A stretch of DNA of 64,000 nucleotides from Xiphydria camelus (taxonomy: Eukaryota; Arthropoda; Insecta; Hymenoptera; Xiphydriidae), in NCBI GenBank assembly GCA_963678675.1, contig OY783198.1, forward strand, positions 17,215,684-17,279,683, given 5' to 3'. Under the pieces are notes generated by a model that was given only the letters and a program-made list of their open reading frames with translations, was not told where the DNA came from and did not search any database. Both the position numbers and the translations under genes were made by a program. This document shows positions 9,961 through 21,459 of this stretch, piece after piece (within the stretch, counting starts at the first letter, position 1; every line of letters begins with the position of its first letter).

Positions 9961-12088
9961 TAACTGAAGTAAGTTTTACTAGTGACAACAATTCTATACT
10001 ACTATTTCTTTTGTTCTAACAGTTACATCTTTTCAGCTGTTTCCGCAAACGAATTTGCTCATCTAGTAAATATTCTTATTAAAATAAACTTGTTAGTTAC
10101 GGCTCGTGGAAGAAATTCACTGGACCTGTAGATCATATTTGTTGTTACTGTAATTAATATCATTGCGGTAGCAAGATTTTTTTAACAGTTATATAATTTG
10201 TTGAAGTATATAATAATAATAGCAGAAATTTTACTCTCGACTGTGTAATAAATTTTACTAGTAATCGCGATTCTATATTACTCTTTTATTTTCGTTGAAA
10301 CAACTACATTTTTCTATTATTTCTACAAATTTATATTCTGATATAGCAAGTATTTTTACTACAATAAATTTTGCTAAAGTGACAGCCATATTTGCTAAAG
10401 TTACAAAATACTTGCTGTCATAACATTTATTTTTGTAATCACAACCATTTGTCAGAAAATCTTAAATTTGCTGGGAGTGCAAAACTATTTTTCTCCGTGA
10501 AGGATGAAATAATCCTGTTGAAAAAATTCCATAGATTTCTATAAACATTTTCTATTGGAATCTGATATGCTTCAGAAACAGCAATTCCAGATATCTACTA
10601 GAAAAGTGAGAAGGAGGAATGGGAATTCATTAGGTTCTATGTGTATTCGAGATGATAAATGGGGATTTACCAAATTTTATATGTATCCGCGTAAACGAGT
10701 AATATCCCATAAAAAGAAAATGAAGACCTGTACACGCCGTTCTATTTATAATTACTAATAAAACGTTAGAAGATTTCATTTGTTTCTACAGATATACATA
10801 GAATCCAATATATTCTTATTCATCTCTCTCAGATTTTTATCAGCGAGTATCCGGAATTGCTGTGTCAAAAGCACATCTAGTTTCCGTGGGGATTCCATAG
10901 GATTTTTATACATTTTCTATGAGAATGTAGGGTATTTTTTCAATAGGGAAAATTCTATTAATGTAAGAAGTCCACGTTGATTAAATTTTAGACTTTTAAA
11001 ACGATGCGATATAGGAAATTTTAACCCATTCATTACTACCGTCCCCTTTTAAAAGGCATATTTAAATATCTATAAAAAAAAAGTTTCAGTAATATGTGGG
11101 TTAAACACGGACGTTATTCCACTTAAAAAAATTGGATAACGATACGAGGTACTAAAAAGGTCCGAATATAAAAGTCGTGCGTTTCTAGAAGTTGAATAAC
11201 TTTCGCACTTAACTTTCTCGTGACACCCTGTCTCGTTCGATGTTTACACTTTTTTTCTCGTTGTATTTCCGAAAAAGCCATCCGAAAACTACCTACTTCT
11301 CCGACGAGTGGTTTCACTCTCGTAAAGCCAAACTTGAGGAGCCATAAAAATGCGAGCCTCTCGTTTTTCGATAAACTCCAAATTTATGAAGTTTCATTCA
11401 AATTGGGGAGACGCGTGTTTTTCTATTACGGGATTTTTTTATTAGATAGTTCTCGCGAAAGTGACGATAAATTGCACAGTAACATTATTGTTCTTCACGT
11501 TGAACCAAATGATTTTTATAAATGTTATAGTATGGAATAATACCATCCAAGAAACCGTCTTATTATCAAAGAGATATAAGATAATGTAGGAAATATTTAA
11601 ACGCTCGTAACTTTTATTTAAAGAACAATGAAGAATTCGTTTATGATGAAACCTTATCGAGATAATAATTACCCACTCCTGAATCTCAGCACGTATACAT
11701 AGAATTCTCTTTTAATCAAAAGGTTTATTGCACCTCTTTCAGGATTTAACTTTTATCCTCCACTTTATACTCGTCCACCCCTCTCCCTCTTCCGCAAATT
11801 TTCAATATCTTCTCCCAGCTTATCTTCATCCTGCTTCCCCACACCTTTTTCCGTGTCGATCGTGCGAAATTTTCATTACCCCTCTCGTTGGACTTGATTA
11901 TTATTAAGAAAGGAAGCAGGCAAATTACTCCGTTCGACCCCTCTCTCACTGATAAAATAATAATAGGGAAATATTCTGTAAATCACGTAGTGAATACTCA
12001 TTCAAGAAATTATAAAAACGATACTGCTCACCGATATACTTCGAAGATGTAAGGTGCATGCTGAACTAGATAGTAATAGAAAAAAACT

Positions 12089-12090
<2 letters not shown>
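9961..12090. other. AT-rich stretch without recognisable genes
   Basis: Short frames (for example 10555-10758 and 11220-11540) have no recognisable motif, no flanking splice sites and AT-driven composition. I see no terminal repeats or structured element. Probably old intergenic sequence. Confidence 0.5.

Positions 12091-12093
<3 letters not shown>

Positions 12094-12120
<27 letters not shown>
12094..12120. repeat. (AC)n microsatellite
   Basis: Uninterrupted AC dinucleotide run of about 13 units. Confidence 0.95.
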
Positions 12121-12121
<1 letters not shown>

Positions 12122-12255
12122 TTAGCAAAATCACACTTCGGTGTACCTTCGTGCTCTCACTTTTTGTAAGAATACGCAGATTGAAATTTTGTGTTGGAAA
12201 CGGTCCGGGTATATCCATTCTTGTATATTAAAATCGACAGATTATTTGTGGGACT

Positions 12256-12354
12256 TTAACCCTACAATACTAATATGTCGTAATTTTTACGACGCTTCCA
12301 TTAGAACTACGTATAAAGAAAAACATATTAGTATTCTAGGGTTAAGATTCATTG
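12256..12354. repeat. Short palindrome AACCCTA...TAGGGTT
   Basis: TTAACCCTACAATACTAATATG is mirrored by CATATTAGTATTCTAGGGTTAA around a ~50-base loop. Its ends resemble a TTAA-flanked miniature element. A second weaker inverted pair (TGTGTTAATTT / AAATTAACACA) follows at 12355-12450. Confidence 0.6.
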
Positions 12355-12449
12355 TGTTAATTTCAACACGAAATTTCCAACTATGTATTGTTATAAAAAG
12401 CGAGGACACGGAAATTAAGACAAGGAATCTTAAATTAACACAAAGAATC

Positions 12450-14290
12450 AGTTGATTCTAATATATAAAAGTGGGTTGACCGCTTTCAACATAAAATTTT
12501 CAACGATGTATATACAGGAATCAAGCTCAACATTTTTATAATTTTAATCATTCATATTTTAAGTATATTAGGTTTATTCGACGACCTATGACTTTTAGAA
12601 TTAGCTACACTAGGGAGTTGTATACAACGGGACTTAAATCATTCAAAAAATGAATGTATCTAAAAAAATGTCCAGAAATCAATTTCAGATTTGTTATATT
12701 CGTATACCTTAATTTTTAGATATGTTTTGGGATACATTCATTCTTTGAGTGGCTGAAGTGGTATGAAACGCCCCATATGCATGCATATCGTCTTCAAAAG
12801 ATTCGAAGCTTGGATAAGTTAAAAAAGCAATCCAAGTGACACCCTCGTACGTTTCCATCAAACTATTGTACTCGTACTTATCAACACAGTGAGGGAAAGC
12901 TCGATCGTTATCGCCGCGACGCGACGCGACGTCGGCAAATAATATGTCACCCCGTGTTAGATTTATATCGAGGTAAAGAGAAAGAGAGAGCAGATTTATA
13001 TACGCGCGCACTTTAAACTCGCGCGCGCGCGCGTTCGTCCACGTGAAATAGATTTGCAGTTACGTCGAAGTAGTCATCTATACGTATACATACACATACG
13101 TGTTATAGCCCCGGTTGTCGGCACCGCAACCCTTATAATCTCCTTAATTCTCTTGTTAAAAATGATTAATGGAGTGAATTTGCAAACCCCTTCCTCGTGG
13201 TGTACCGCGAGGAACAACGTCGGGGGAGGACTCTCCCCCCTTCTTTATTCGTTCGTCACTGAGTAACCGGAACCCGCCGGATCCATTCAATTTATCTCGC
13301 GAAATTAGAGGGTTTAAATTCGAGTCCGCGCGCGACACTGGGGAAATGAAGGGGATTGATCGCCTGAGTTTCGCGGGCGACACTCAAATCTGTGCTCGTT
13401 TGAAAGTCGGATTTCCGGACTCTTCCGCCGAGACTGCGTTAAGCGATTATATCAATTTGTGCGTCTATACGAGTAGTCAAACTTTCCGCGAGTCGAAATT
13501 TAAACTCTAATCTGAACCTGGAAAACCTCATTTCTTTGAAGTATTGGTTTGCCGCTGTAGGCGTAACTAATTTCGTGATCATCGTGCTCAGATGATCACG
13601 AACAGGTTTAAATTAGAATTTGTGAGTATACTTCCAACTCTAATGTCGACCTGCTGGACTTCAGACAAAATTGAAACTCTATTTCTACGCCACGCGCGCG
13701 CGCGCGTGGGGCGTATACCTGCTACCCACACTTTTACAATTAAATAAACTCGTTTTTGACGTACGCCTTACAATTTTTCAATAGTACAACGCCATAATTA
13801 GCAAGAAAAGGGTATACATTTTAATATGCATTAGACAATAAAGCAATAAATTAATTTTTTATTGTTAGGTATTATTATTAATAACGATAAAAATTTCAAT
13901 TTATTATTAACGCGGTATACATGATGTAAAATGCCTATATTTGACTCTACAATAAATTTTTAAAGAATTGTTCGTTTTTCAATGAGAATAACAAGTGGCC
14001 TGAACGGAAAGTTCAACGGGGGTCGTATACGTCTCACGCGGGCACGGAACGTTTTAACGACGTGCACACTTCGTAAATTTATCGTGAATGCACTGTCTTC
14101 ATAAAATTTTTTAATTAAAAAAATAACGAAATCATATAATAATGATGTTTCAAACAGTTCAAATTGTACCGAATTATTCCATAAATAATGTATGATTAAT
14201 TATCATAATCGCTACTGTTTTGAAAAAGAAAGTATCAAATTATTTTATAAAATTTAATGAAAAGAACCTTCGAGAGCAGTCACTGTCATG
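12450..14290. other. Non-coding stretch with CG-rich simple sequence and hairpins
   Basis: Contains a CG run at 13018-13034, a perfect CACGCGCG...CGCGCGTGG palindrome at 13690-13708, and a 10-bp perfect stem TCGTGATCAT/ATGATCACGA at 13573-13601. A 100-codon minus frame at 12709-13011 has no family signature. No gene supported. Confidence 0.45.
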
Positions 14291-14329
14291 TCCAGTTTCT
14301 ATATATAACTAAAGCCAACCGAGGCCACT

Positions 14330-14605
14330 TGAAGAGTCGGTGGCTCAATTGGTAGAGTGTGAAAACATTCCCAGTTTCGAAGATCGCAGGTTCGAGTCCC
14401 GGTAGGGTCTGAAAAAAAAACCGACACTGGCCGGCGGGTTGGCAGGCCTATGGACATATACCGACTGATGGCGATACCATTTTTCTTCGCCACAGCTCGA
14501 GGCGAGGTCCATGAGGTCCAAATGAGAGTTATAAAAACCTAATTTGCACCTAAACTTGCGAAGAGTGGAAATATTCACGCAGTTTAGGTTCAAATTAGGT
14601 TTTCA
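14330..14605 (+). repeat. tRNA-derived SINE-like sequence with terminal hairpin
   Basis: A pol III A box (TGGCTCAATTGG, 14341-14352) and B box (GGTTCGAGTCC, 14389-14399) stand at tRNA spacing. The acceptor and T stems do not pair properly, so it is not a working tRNA gene. An A-run and a non-tRNA body follow. The segment ends in an inverted repeat (AAAACCTAATTTG... / ...CAAATTAGGTTTT, 14535-14605). The minus-strand frame over the B box reads DPTGTRTCDLR, a common artefact of SINE sequence. Confidence 0.6.
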
Positions 14606-14889
14606 TTGCACAGACATCCGGATCTTGAAAACCAACTTTCAGCCTCAGTGAGGATCCAGAGGTTCAAATTAGAATTTAAATTTCGACTCGGGTTGAATCT
14701 AAGTCTCTCGAAACCCGTTTTTTTATTACATTTGCGTCGAAAGTTTATTTATTTGACTTTTGTCGTGTATAATTCGATGACGGGGGAGTAGTAGAAATTT
14801 AAGAAACGAATTATTTCGAAGCTCTAAGGTATCTATATTTAATGGGCTATTGTCGATTTTTGAACGCCCTAATTCGGTTTTCCCACAAT

Positions 14890-15118
14890 TCTTTTTATTG
14901 CAGATTCGAGAAATTTGGACAAAATCATTCATACCGTATTTTTTGATTTTCCATTATCGGCGTTATTTAAGCTGGAAAATACCATTTATCTTTCTCCCAC
15001 TCATTGCTTGGCACAAGTGCGTCTCTCTTGCATTTCGATGGCGTCATAATGTCTTGGAAAGAAACGCGCTTATAACTTTGTGAATAATTATTTCTTTAGA
15101 CATTTTCTTTTTCGTGTA
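14890..15118 (+). repeat. Dispersed ~220-bp repeat, copy 1
   Basis: Diverged direct copy of 23400-23640. Shared blocks include AGATTCGAGAAATTTGGA, TTATTTAA-CTGGAAAA and AATAATTATTT. Family unknown; non-coding. Confidence 0.6.
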
Positions 15119-15619
15119 ACATTAAATATGCGTGGGATGTGGGAGATGAAACCGAACGAGGATCTCGAAAAAAGCTTCTTAACACTACGAACGACCGGCT
15201 CACACCGTAGCCTCACAACAACTGACAACAACTGACTCCTCTCCTCGCGTTTACCCATCGCCTAACGACGTCTTCTCTTTAGACTCTTCTCTTAAGCCTA
15301 GTTCAGACACGGCTAGTAATTCAGTCGAGTAGCAAGTAATTTAGTCGAATAGCGAGTAATTTAGGGCCGGTTTTACCAACACGGTATAAACGCGGTATAG
15401 CGCTATACTGAAAATAACCAGCACGCAAGCGTTTTACTAGTATGGTATAAGTCTGGAATAGGATAAACTTTGGAATAAATACAGGGGTAGCTTATCCGGC
15501 AGTCTCAGTACGGGATAAGGTGTTTATTCTCAGTATAACCTAACTTTTTGTTTGTGTCTATATTCTACCGTGACATAGTCATAACCTGATCGTTATGGTA
15601 AATTGTTATTCAGTTTGAA

Positions 15620-15990
15620 ATGGAGTTGATTGATGTACCAATTTTTGAATCACTATCTGATGAAGATATTGATGTATTTATTACCAAGAATGAGAAATCC
15701 AAAGAAAATACGTGCTCGGTAAGTAAATAAAAGATACCTATACCTACTAATTTATAACCAATATCTAATACAAAACTATTCCAGAGTTGACTATTTCGAA
15801 GAATACAACGATGTAGAATTCTTCACTCGATTTCGTTTGAAAAACAAACCTGTCAGAGATTGTTGGGACAAATACGACATCGCATTGCTTCGAGGTCGCA
15901 AAGTAATGCACCAATTTAGCTAGCAACGAAATTATTGCTAACTTTAAGATTTCTTGCTTCGGGATCAATGCTAATTACTGTAGGTAATCA
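15620..15990 (+). pseudogene. Harbinger transposase N-terminal fragment (left copy)
   Basis: The frame starts MELIDVPIFESLSDEDIDVF (ATG 15620) and meets a good donor GTAAGT at 15719. After an acceptor near 15784 the frame resumes as VDYFEEYNDVEFFTRFRL, then TLRFLASGSMLITVGNHN at about 15930-15980. These match the N-terminal region of Harbinger nucleases before the catalytic domain (the -RFR- and LRFLASGS..ITVG blocks). Frame breaks near 15784 and 15920 and loss of everything after 15990 make it non-functional. Confidence 0.7.
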
Positions 15991-16022
15991 TAATGTTGAA
16001 ACTTTTAATTAGTTATTATTGT

Positions 16023-16511
16023 ATGCCGCCACCTCTGCCACCCCCGACGACTCCTCACATCGCGAGGAGAGCTAGTTTACAGGACTACAAGTTCATCGAT
16101 CGGCATAAACCGCCACTGATCTTCCAGAAATCAATGGGCGACATACTAAAAAACATTGACAAAGTCAAATTGAAACTCGTCGCAAGGTACGATTAACCCT
16201 TCAGTGGTGACTCGAAAGTTTTAAATTGTGGAAGTGCTTGCTTACGGTCTCTGAGACCGTGCGTCACCACTGAAGGGTTAAACAATTTTATCGCGGTAAA
16301 CTTTTAATTCGCCAGGAACAAAGAGGAGTTTCGCATTGTCAGAATGTGGTGGCTGCGAAGGATTGATTTTGTTCACAGTGGGCTTTTAAACGTGTTTTTA
16401 GATCGCCGGATAAGAGACCTTTGCGAGCCAAACGCGAAGTTAGCCCTTACGCGGAAACACGATATATCGCAATGCAATCGCCGAATAATAGAAATTCCAC
16501 CGCGACGTTGA
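16023..16511 (+). CDS. Two-exon host-like reading frame trapped between Harbinger ends
   Basis: Exon 1 (16023-16186) encodes a proline-rich start MPPPLPPPTTPH and a block FQKSMGDILKNIDKVKLKL, then a GTACG donor. Exon 2 (16316-16511) follows a CGCCAG acceptor and joins in phase 2 to a frame open until TGA at 16509, giving 119 aa. The SM-DILK-I-KVKL block resembles, from memory, the conserved segment of mitochondrial fission regulator (MTFR1/MTFR2) proteins; this is not checked, and exon 2 matches nothing I know. The intron is almost wholly a palindrome (16195-16281). The frame may be a captured fragment or 3' part of a host gene. An upstream exon could join at AATTAG near 16009. Confidence 0.4.
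16195..16281. repeat. Hairpin element filling the intron
   Basis: AACCCTTCAGTGGTGAC at the left is mirrored by GTCACCACTGAAGGGTT at the right around a ~50-base loop that also pairs (ACGGTCTC/GAGACCGT). It lies entirely between the donor and acceptor of the two-exon frame. Confidence 0.8.
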
Positions 16512-17480
16512 CGTTCGATGATTCGTTCTAGATTAAGAACCCGATGATGCTCAAGTTTTCTGGGTCGCAGCATTCGTGTCGGACGGTGCTCCGAGGAACG
16601 GCTATTGTAACCTTCCTTTCCACGCGTGAGATTGAATGATGATTATAATTTTATCTGAGTCAGAGCTCTGGAGAATCAAAATTAATAGATCTCTCTTCTT
16701 TTTTTATAAATGAGTCTTTCCCTGCTAGGTAATTTCGCGCGACACATTTTATATTATAGTTCTTTTTTAATAGGAGGATAGACGCTCATAGAAATGTCGG
16801 GAAAATTTTGTTTTCTCTCTTCGTTCTTTTACTCAGAAAATGCAAGTTTAAATTTAAAATTTACGTACGCGGGTCTCTAATCGCGAGAATCTCAACGGTA
16901 TCCAATAATATCAATCAAAAAAGTCATCTACCATTGCATTGTTTTCTATAAGTAACATTTAAATTTATCTCTCTAGGTAGGTATTATACCTTTCTTCAAT
17001 TCGCGTGATTGCAGAGTTTTCGGGAGCAGAAGTGATATATCCGTCGGACGATGTAGAATATGAACAAATTTTAGATTTGCCTTGATACACTTTTGTAAGA
17101 TACGTCGGCACTAGACATCAAGTCGTACAACGCTCTTTCTATACTTTTTAGATAGGGTCGCGTATACTTTAAAAAAAACGATAACATTGTACCGCTCTAT
17201 GTAATCTCCGAGTAATGTCACCGCGTGATAAACCTTAAGTTGTAGCGATTTAAAAGTTTATAGATTTTGGAATATATTTTGCCCGATACGAGATTTTGAT
17301 CAAATGGTGCAATTTTAGGTTGTAATTACTATATTATTGACGACCCTCATAGTTTCTTTTGAGACTGAACACATTCTTGTTGGTCAGATATCGAATGTTT
17401 TGGCGTGTTTTGTACCTGATGCTTTTATCGATGACTCAAAAGTAAAAGTTATTGTTAGGAAAGTATAAATATATTGTGTT
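16512..17480. other. Unassigned DNA inside the Harbinger composite
   Basis: AT-rich sequence between the two-exon frame and the right Harbinger copy. No transposase motif or inverted repeat seen. It could be 3' untranslated and flanking sequence of the trapped host fragment. Confidence 0.4.
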
Positions 17481-17690
17481 ATAGATATCTTTTATTTGCC
17501 GGGCACATATTTTCTTCGGATTTCTGATTCTTGGTAATGTCATCATCAGATGATAATTCAAAAACTGGTACATCAATCAACTCTATTTCAAAATTAATAA
17601 CAATTTACCACAACGATCAGGTTATGATTATGCCATGAAAGAATAAAGACGTAAAACAAAAAGTTAGGTTATACTGAGAATAAACAACTC
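17480..17690 (-). pseudogene. Harbinger transposase start, inverted right copy
   Basis: Minus-strand counterpart of 15600-15730: the reading IELIDVPVFELSSDDDI is recognisable, but the start codon is ATA instead of ATG and the copy stops before the conserved middle region. Confidence 0.65.
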
Positions 17691-17810
17691 CGAATTTCGT
17701 TTATCGCACCGGAACAACTGTCAAAACGACCAAATGTCATGCGAAATACGTACTTCTTACTACCAACCAAAAAATCATTTTGGATGGCCAACGCTTATAC
17801 CTGGAATAGT

Positions 17811-17890
17811 TATCCCAGGCAAACTTGGAGCTGGTAAAACGCCTGCGCTTTATCCCAGGCAAACTTGGAGCTGGTAAAACGCCTGCGCTT
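17811..17890 (+). repeat. 40-bp tandem duplication
   Basis: Two consecutive identical copies of a 40-base unit beginning TATCCCAGGCAAACTTGGAG, immediately before the purine tract. Confidence 0.9.
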
Positions 17891-17904
17891 TATACCAGGT
17901 ATAA

Positions 17905-17990
17905 AGAAGAGAGAGAGAGAGAGAGAGGGAGAGAGGGAGAGAGAGGGAGAGGGAGAGGGGGAGAGAGGGAGAGAGAGGGAGAGAGAGGGA

Positions 17991-18033
<43 letters not shown>

Positions 18034-18165
18034 AGAGAGAGGGAGGGAGAGGGAGAGGGAGAGAGAGAGAGAGAGGGAGGGAGAGGGAGAGGGAGAGGGA
18101 GAGGGAGAGGGCGAGGGAGAGGGAGAGGGAGAGGGAGAGGGAGAGGGAGAGGGAGAGGGAGTATA
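17905..18165 (+). repeat. Polypurine (GA/GGGA)n tract
   Basis: About 260 bases almost purely G and A on the plus strand. Long frames on both strands (Arg/Glu- or Ser/Leu/Pro-rich) are artefacts of the repeat. Confidence 0.95.
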
Positions 18166-18253
18166 AATTTATTCTCGGTATACTTATTGTAGGTATAACT
18201 TGACTTTGGTAAAACCAGCCCTTAGTCGAGTAGCGAGTATCCACTAATCAATA

Positions 18254-19188
18254 GAGGAAAGTACCCTAATATGAGACCCCTTTTTATTTTATATATATAT
18301 ATATATCGAAGAGTTTTAAGTTGTAGAGGAAATAAATCAGTAAGCGCGTATTCTTCAATATGTTTATTATCCATTCTAAGCAGCGACAGATCGTAAAATT
18401 GATTTTTTTTTCTAAAAAAAATTATATACAAAAAAATTCATATTTACGGTTTCTGAAATTGGGCGCCTAATATGAGACACTTGGATCTCATATTACTTTT
18501 TAAAAAAAAAAATTAGACTGTAAATGAGATGTGGCTTATTTAACTTTATTTAAATACAACTTAAACAAGTGAACACAGTACTAATAATTTTAATATTATC
18601 TATATTATAATACATTAGGTTCTCATCATCCCCACCTAAACAAATACACAGATTTAAACAGTCAATCAAAATTAAGTATTTTCTTTACTTTTCCATTACA
18701 TTGAGGAAAAATAAAATCATTTGCATTAATATTACTACATTCTTCATGGCACCAACGGAAAGCACATGACACATTTAGCCCATTTTTCCCCTTGAACATC
18801 TTCTGACCTCTGTATATCGCATATTAGGAACTTTACACTAACCTAAAAATAATGCCTACTGCTTAATGAAAAAAACGAACTGCAAAACCTACTTTCATAG
18901 GCAACGATTAAGCGACATTTCTGCTACACATTGAATACAAAAAATAATTTATAGCACTTACATCTTCCGGTATAACGTTGATTAAGCACAGCACTCTAAA
19001 CATTTTATAGATTTCCATAACCTCAAAATAAGCAACATATCCGCTTTCTCTGTAGATATGTTAGAGAACTGTAAGACGCGTATGCCTTATAAATTCATTA
19101 CGAACGAATTTCTGATGGGCAATACTATAATAGATAGGGATATTGTTTCAATGACAAGTATAAGGTCTCATATTAGGCGCCTTTCCTC
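18254..19188. mobile_element. TA-flanked DNA element with GAGGAAAG...CTAATATGAGAC ends
   Basis: Left end GAGGAAAGTACCCTAATATGAGACC and right end GGTCTCATATTAGGCGCCTTTCCTC are inverted copies, each next to TA (18252-18253, 19189-19190). The motif CTAATATGAGAC recurs internally near 18466. About 935 bp, no usable reading frame. TA duplication suggests a Tc1/mariner or pogo relative. Confidence 0.7.
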
Positions 19189-19316
19189 TAATCGTTCAGA
19201 CCAGTTTAGCTGACAATGAGTTCAGCGTCAAGTAGTGGTGTCTCAAAATGGACAGGCAAAGACGTCGTATGGAAATAAATTAGGCTATAAAAAATATTAT
19301 AAATATTATTTTGAAA

Positions 19317-19505
19317 GACATCGAACAAGAAATATCCGGCAAATCAAAGCATTTGTGGGTCAAAAAGTGGAAATGTAAAAGAGAATCGTTGGGCGCTTCA
19401 AATGGAATTTTAAAAGAGTTAGAAATATAAGATCCTGCAGAATACTGTAATGCAATCAGAATTTCGGAAACTTCATTGAATTATTTGTTGAATAAAACAA
19501 TTCCC
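19317..19505 (+). pseudogene. Harbinger transposase N-terminal fragment (outer element)
   Basis: The frame reads HLWVKKWKCKRESLGAS, GILKELEI, stop, DPAEYCNAIRISETSLNYLL. This matches the N-terminal pattern of HARBI1-like nucleases (W-R-W...GA...LL-EL...DP-EY-N-LRM...F..LL). The internal TAA replaces an expected acidic codon and a TAG follows at about 19505. The catalytic part is gone; 19506-19750 is unrelated filler. Confidence 0.65.
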
Positions 19506-20369
19506 TAGCACCTGGATACACCAGACATTGAATTTTCCCTGGCCATCGACGGAATTCGACATTCCTCCTTTTAATCCGGCTCGGCATTCGCGTACGTGCG
19601 GTGCCCCATCGAGTGAGCATTGCGGGAAACGGCTCGCGACGATCCGTACGGTAATTATCTTCCGAAAAACGTCTGAACGTGGTGGGGGACTCTACTCGAC
19701 TGTCAAAATCTGATGGATCCAGCTGACTAAACTACTACACTAAACTACTCTACTAATTTGTACTCTCCGCACGCACTAAATTACTAAATTACTCGCTACT
19801 CGAATAAATTACTAGCCCTGTCTGAACTAGGCATAAACTCTTACTCTACTAATTTTTACTGTCCGCACACACTAAATTACTCGCTACCTACTCGACTAAA
19901 TTACTGGCCGTGTCTGAACTAGGCTTTAGCGACGGCCCGTCGCATCGGCCCGCCACCTCAGCACAACACCCCACATATTATGTAGGGTAGAGGCACCGGT
20001 TATAGCCACTTTAACGAAGTTACATGATTCACTATTGCATTTTATACGTATTTCTAAGTTATTTCCTTCGCGTAAACTAAACGTAGATAGAGGACACATT
20101 AAGGGAATTTCAGTCGGAGAAAAGAAAGAGATGCTGAATATAGAATTGTGTATAAAAAATAAATAGGTTCACAATTGCTATATCTACCGGTTTTAGCCAT
20201 TTTGCTCTAGATATAGCCACATGAACGCACCAAATATAGCCACCACCTGCCACTTACGTTTTACTAACATTATTAATGTTAATGAAGGCATAAAATAAAA
20301 TAAAACAATTTTAAGAAACGTATATTAAATATCCGAAAATACAGAAGACATAATGTATCAAAAAGAAGT

Positions 20370-21459
20370 CTATATAGTAAGTATATCTCGGGCTTTTACA
20401 ATCTCAAGCCATTTGTTAGAAGTTAATACTGAAGGTAACACAGGCCGACAAAATTTAACGAAAGCCCTAACCCAGAAACAGGACATTATGTGCCCGAAGG
20501 ATTTTGGTACGCTGAATCCGAATCCGGCCTCAGAATTAACCCTATACGTCAGGTTTTCGAGATATCCTATCCTAAAAGTGCGAAAAACACGCTTTTCTGC
20601 TAAATTCGGGATTATGTATCATCGCGAATAAATTTTTTTTCTAAAAACCGATAACGCCTTTCTAAAGCAGCACTCTTACCCTTTAAAACCATATCTCCAA
20701 ATTTTGTATATCATTTTTTTTCATTGAGATATCTATGATTGAAGCTAGGTACTTTCGCTATTTCAATACAGCATTGGGTCACATGCAATTTTTCAAAGAA
20801 CCGATATATTATATCAGTCTTCTATATGTAATATGACAGGGTTGGGGGGTTGAGGAAATTTGGGTTTTAATGGACTTAGGTTATACACTCCTAGGTTACA
20901 GGGTTGGGAGTTAAGGAAATTGCATGTGACCCAATGCTGTATTGAAATAGCGAAAGTACCTAGTTTCAATCATAGATATCTCAATGAAAAAAAAATGATA
21001 TACAAAATTTGGAGACATGGTTTTAAAGGGTAAGAGTGCTGCTTTAAAAAGGCGTCATCCGTTTTTAGAAAAAAAATTTATTCGCGATGATACATAACCC
21101 TGAATTTAGCAGAAAAGCGTGTTTTTCGCACTTTTAGGTTAGGATATCTCGAAAACCTGACGTATAGGGTTAAATCTGAAGCCAGATTCGGATTCAGCGT
21201 ATCAAAATCCTTCGGGCACACAAGGTCCCGTTTCTGGGTCAGAAATTTGTCGGCCTGTGTATAATTTAAGGATATTTCGTTTTCTTTTTGTCGTTACGGA
21301 TGAATCGGGCCATTTCCAAACATCTTGCAATATTTCTGAAACTGTTTTCTTCTGCTCTGCACTAACAGTACCCAAGGTGGCTATAACTGGTGAAACTGAA
21401 GCGCCAGTTTTAGCCATTTTGTGACTAAAACTAGGAAAACCATTATTTCGCCGCTCCAT
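20370..21459 (-). pseudogene. Pogo-like transposase C-terminal remnant, split by an insert
   Basis: Upstream piece (21459-21261): MAKTGASVSPVIATLG, VSEILQDVWKWPDSS, KRKRNILKLYT. Downstream piece (20437-20370): VLTSNKWLEIVKARD, a typical 'VLTS' tail of pogo/Tigger DDE proteins. The insert 20438-21260 lies exactly between them. The catalytic domain is absent. Family assignment rests on the tail motif plus TA-flanked ends and is moderate. Confidence 0.45.
20438..21260. repeat. Palindromic element ACACAGGCCGACAAATTT
   Basis: Arms of about 390 bp; the left starts ACACAGGCCGACAAAATTT, the right ends AAATTTGTCGGCCTGTGT. A third, single-arm copy is at 32938-33140. Open frames such as the 20353-20631 one (..TLYVRFSRYP..) are arm sequence shared by both strands and are not genes. 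Confidence 0.8.

Larger units (their letters stand above)
15364..18221. mobile_element. Inner palindromic Harbinger composite
   Basis: Terminal repeats GGGCCGGTTTTACC / GGTAAAACCAGCCC flanked by TTA (15361-15363, 18222-18224), inserted inside the outer element's repetitive left end. Both ends carry the same ~600-bp Harbinger 5' region in opposite orientation (15364-15990 plus; 17480-18221 minus), including the transposase start. Between them is unrelated DNA with a two-exon reading frame. A third copy of this 5' region lies at 38750-39062. Confidence 0.75.
15295..19925. mobile_element. Outer PIF/Harbinger-type element
   Basis: Terminal repeats AGCCTAGTTCAGACACGGC / GCCGTGTCTGAACTAGGCT are flanked by TTA on both sides (15292-15294, 19926-19928), as expected for Harbinger. 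Subterminal copies of TAATTTAGTCGAGTAGCGAG occur at both ends and an extra terminal-repeat copy lies at 19785-19836. A transposase fragment remains at 19317-19505. The element has received two further insertions: a Harbinger composite (15364-18221) and a TA-flanked element (18254-19188). Confidence 0.8.

Noticed and set aside
12709..13011. 100-codon minus-strand frame
   Set aside because: No recognisable domain, no splice context, and it spans CG-rich simple sequence.
14341..14412. tRNA gene
   Set aside because: A and B boxes are good, but acceptor and T stems do not pair; a SINE head fits better.
17825..18244. Arg/Glu-rich and Ser/Leu/Pro-rich frames of 112-144 codons
   Set aside because: Direct translation of a GA microsatellite on both strands.
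20353..20631. 92-codon frame ending TLYVRFSRYP...MYHRE
   Set aside because: Lies in the arm of a palindrome, and near-identical frames appear at every arm copy, including 32884-33171.
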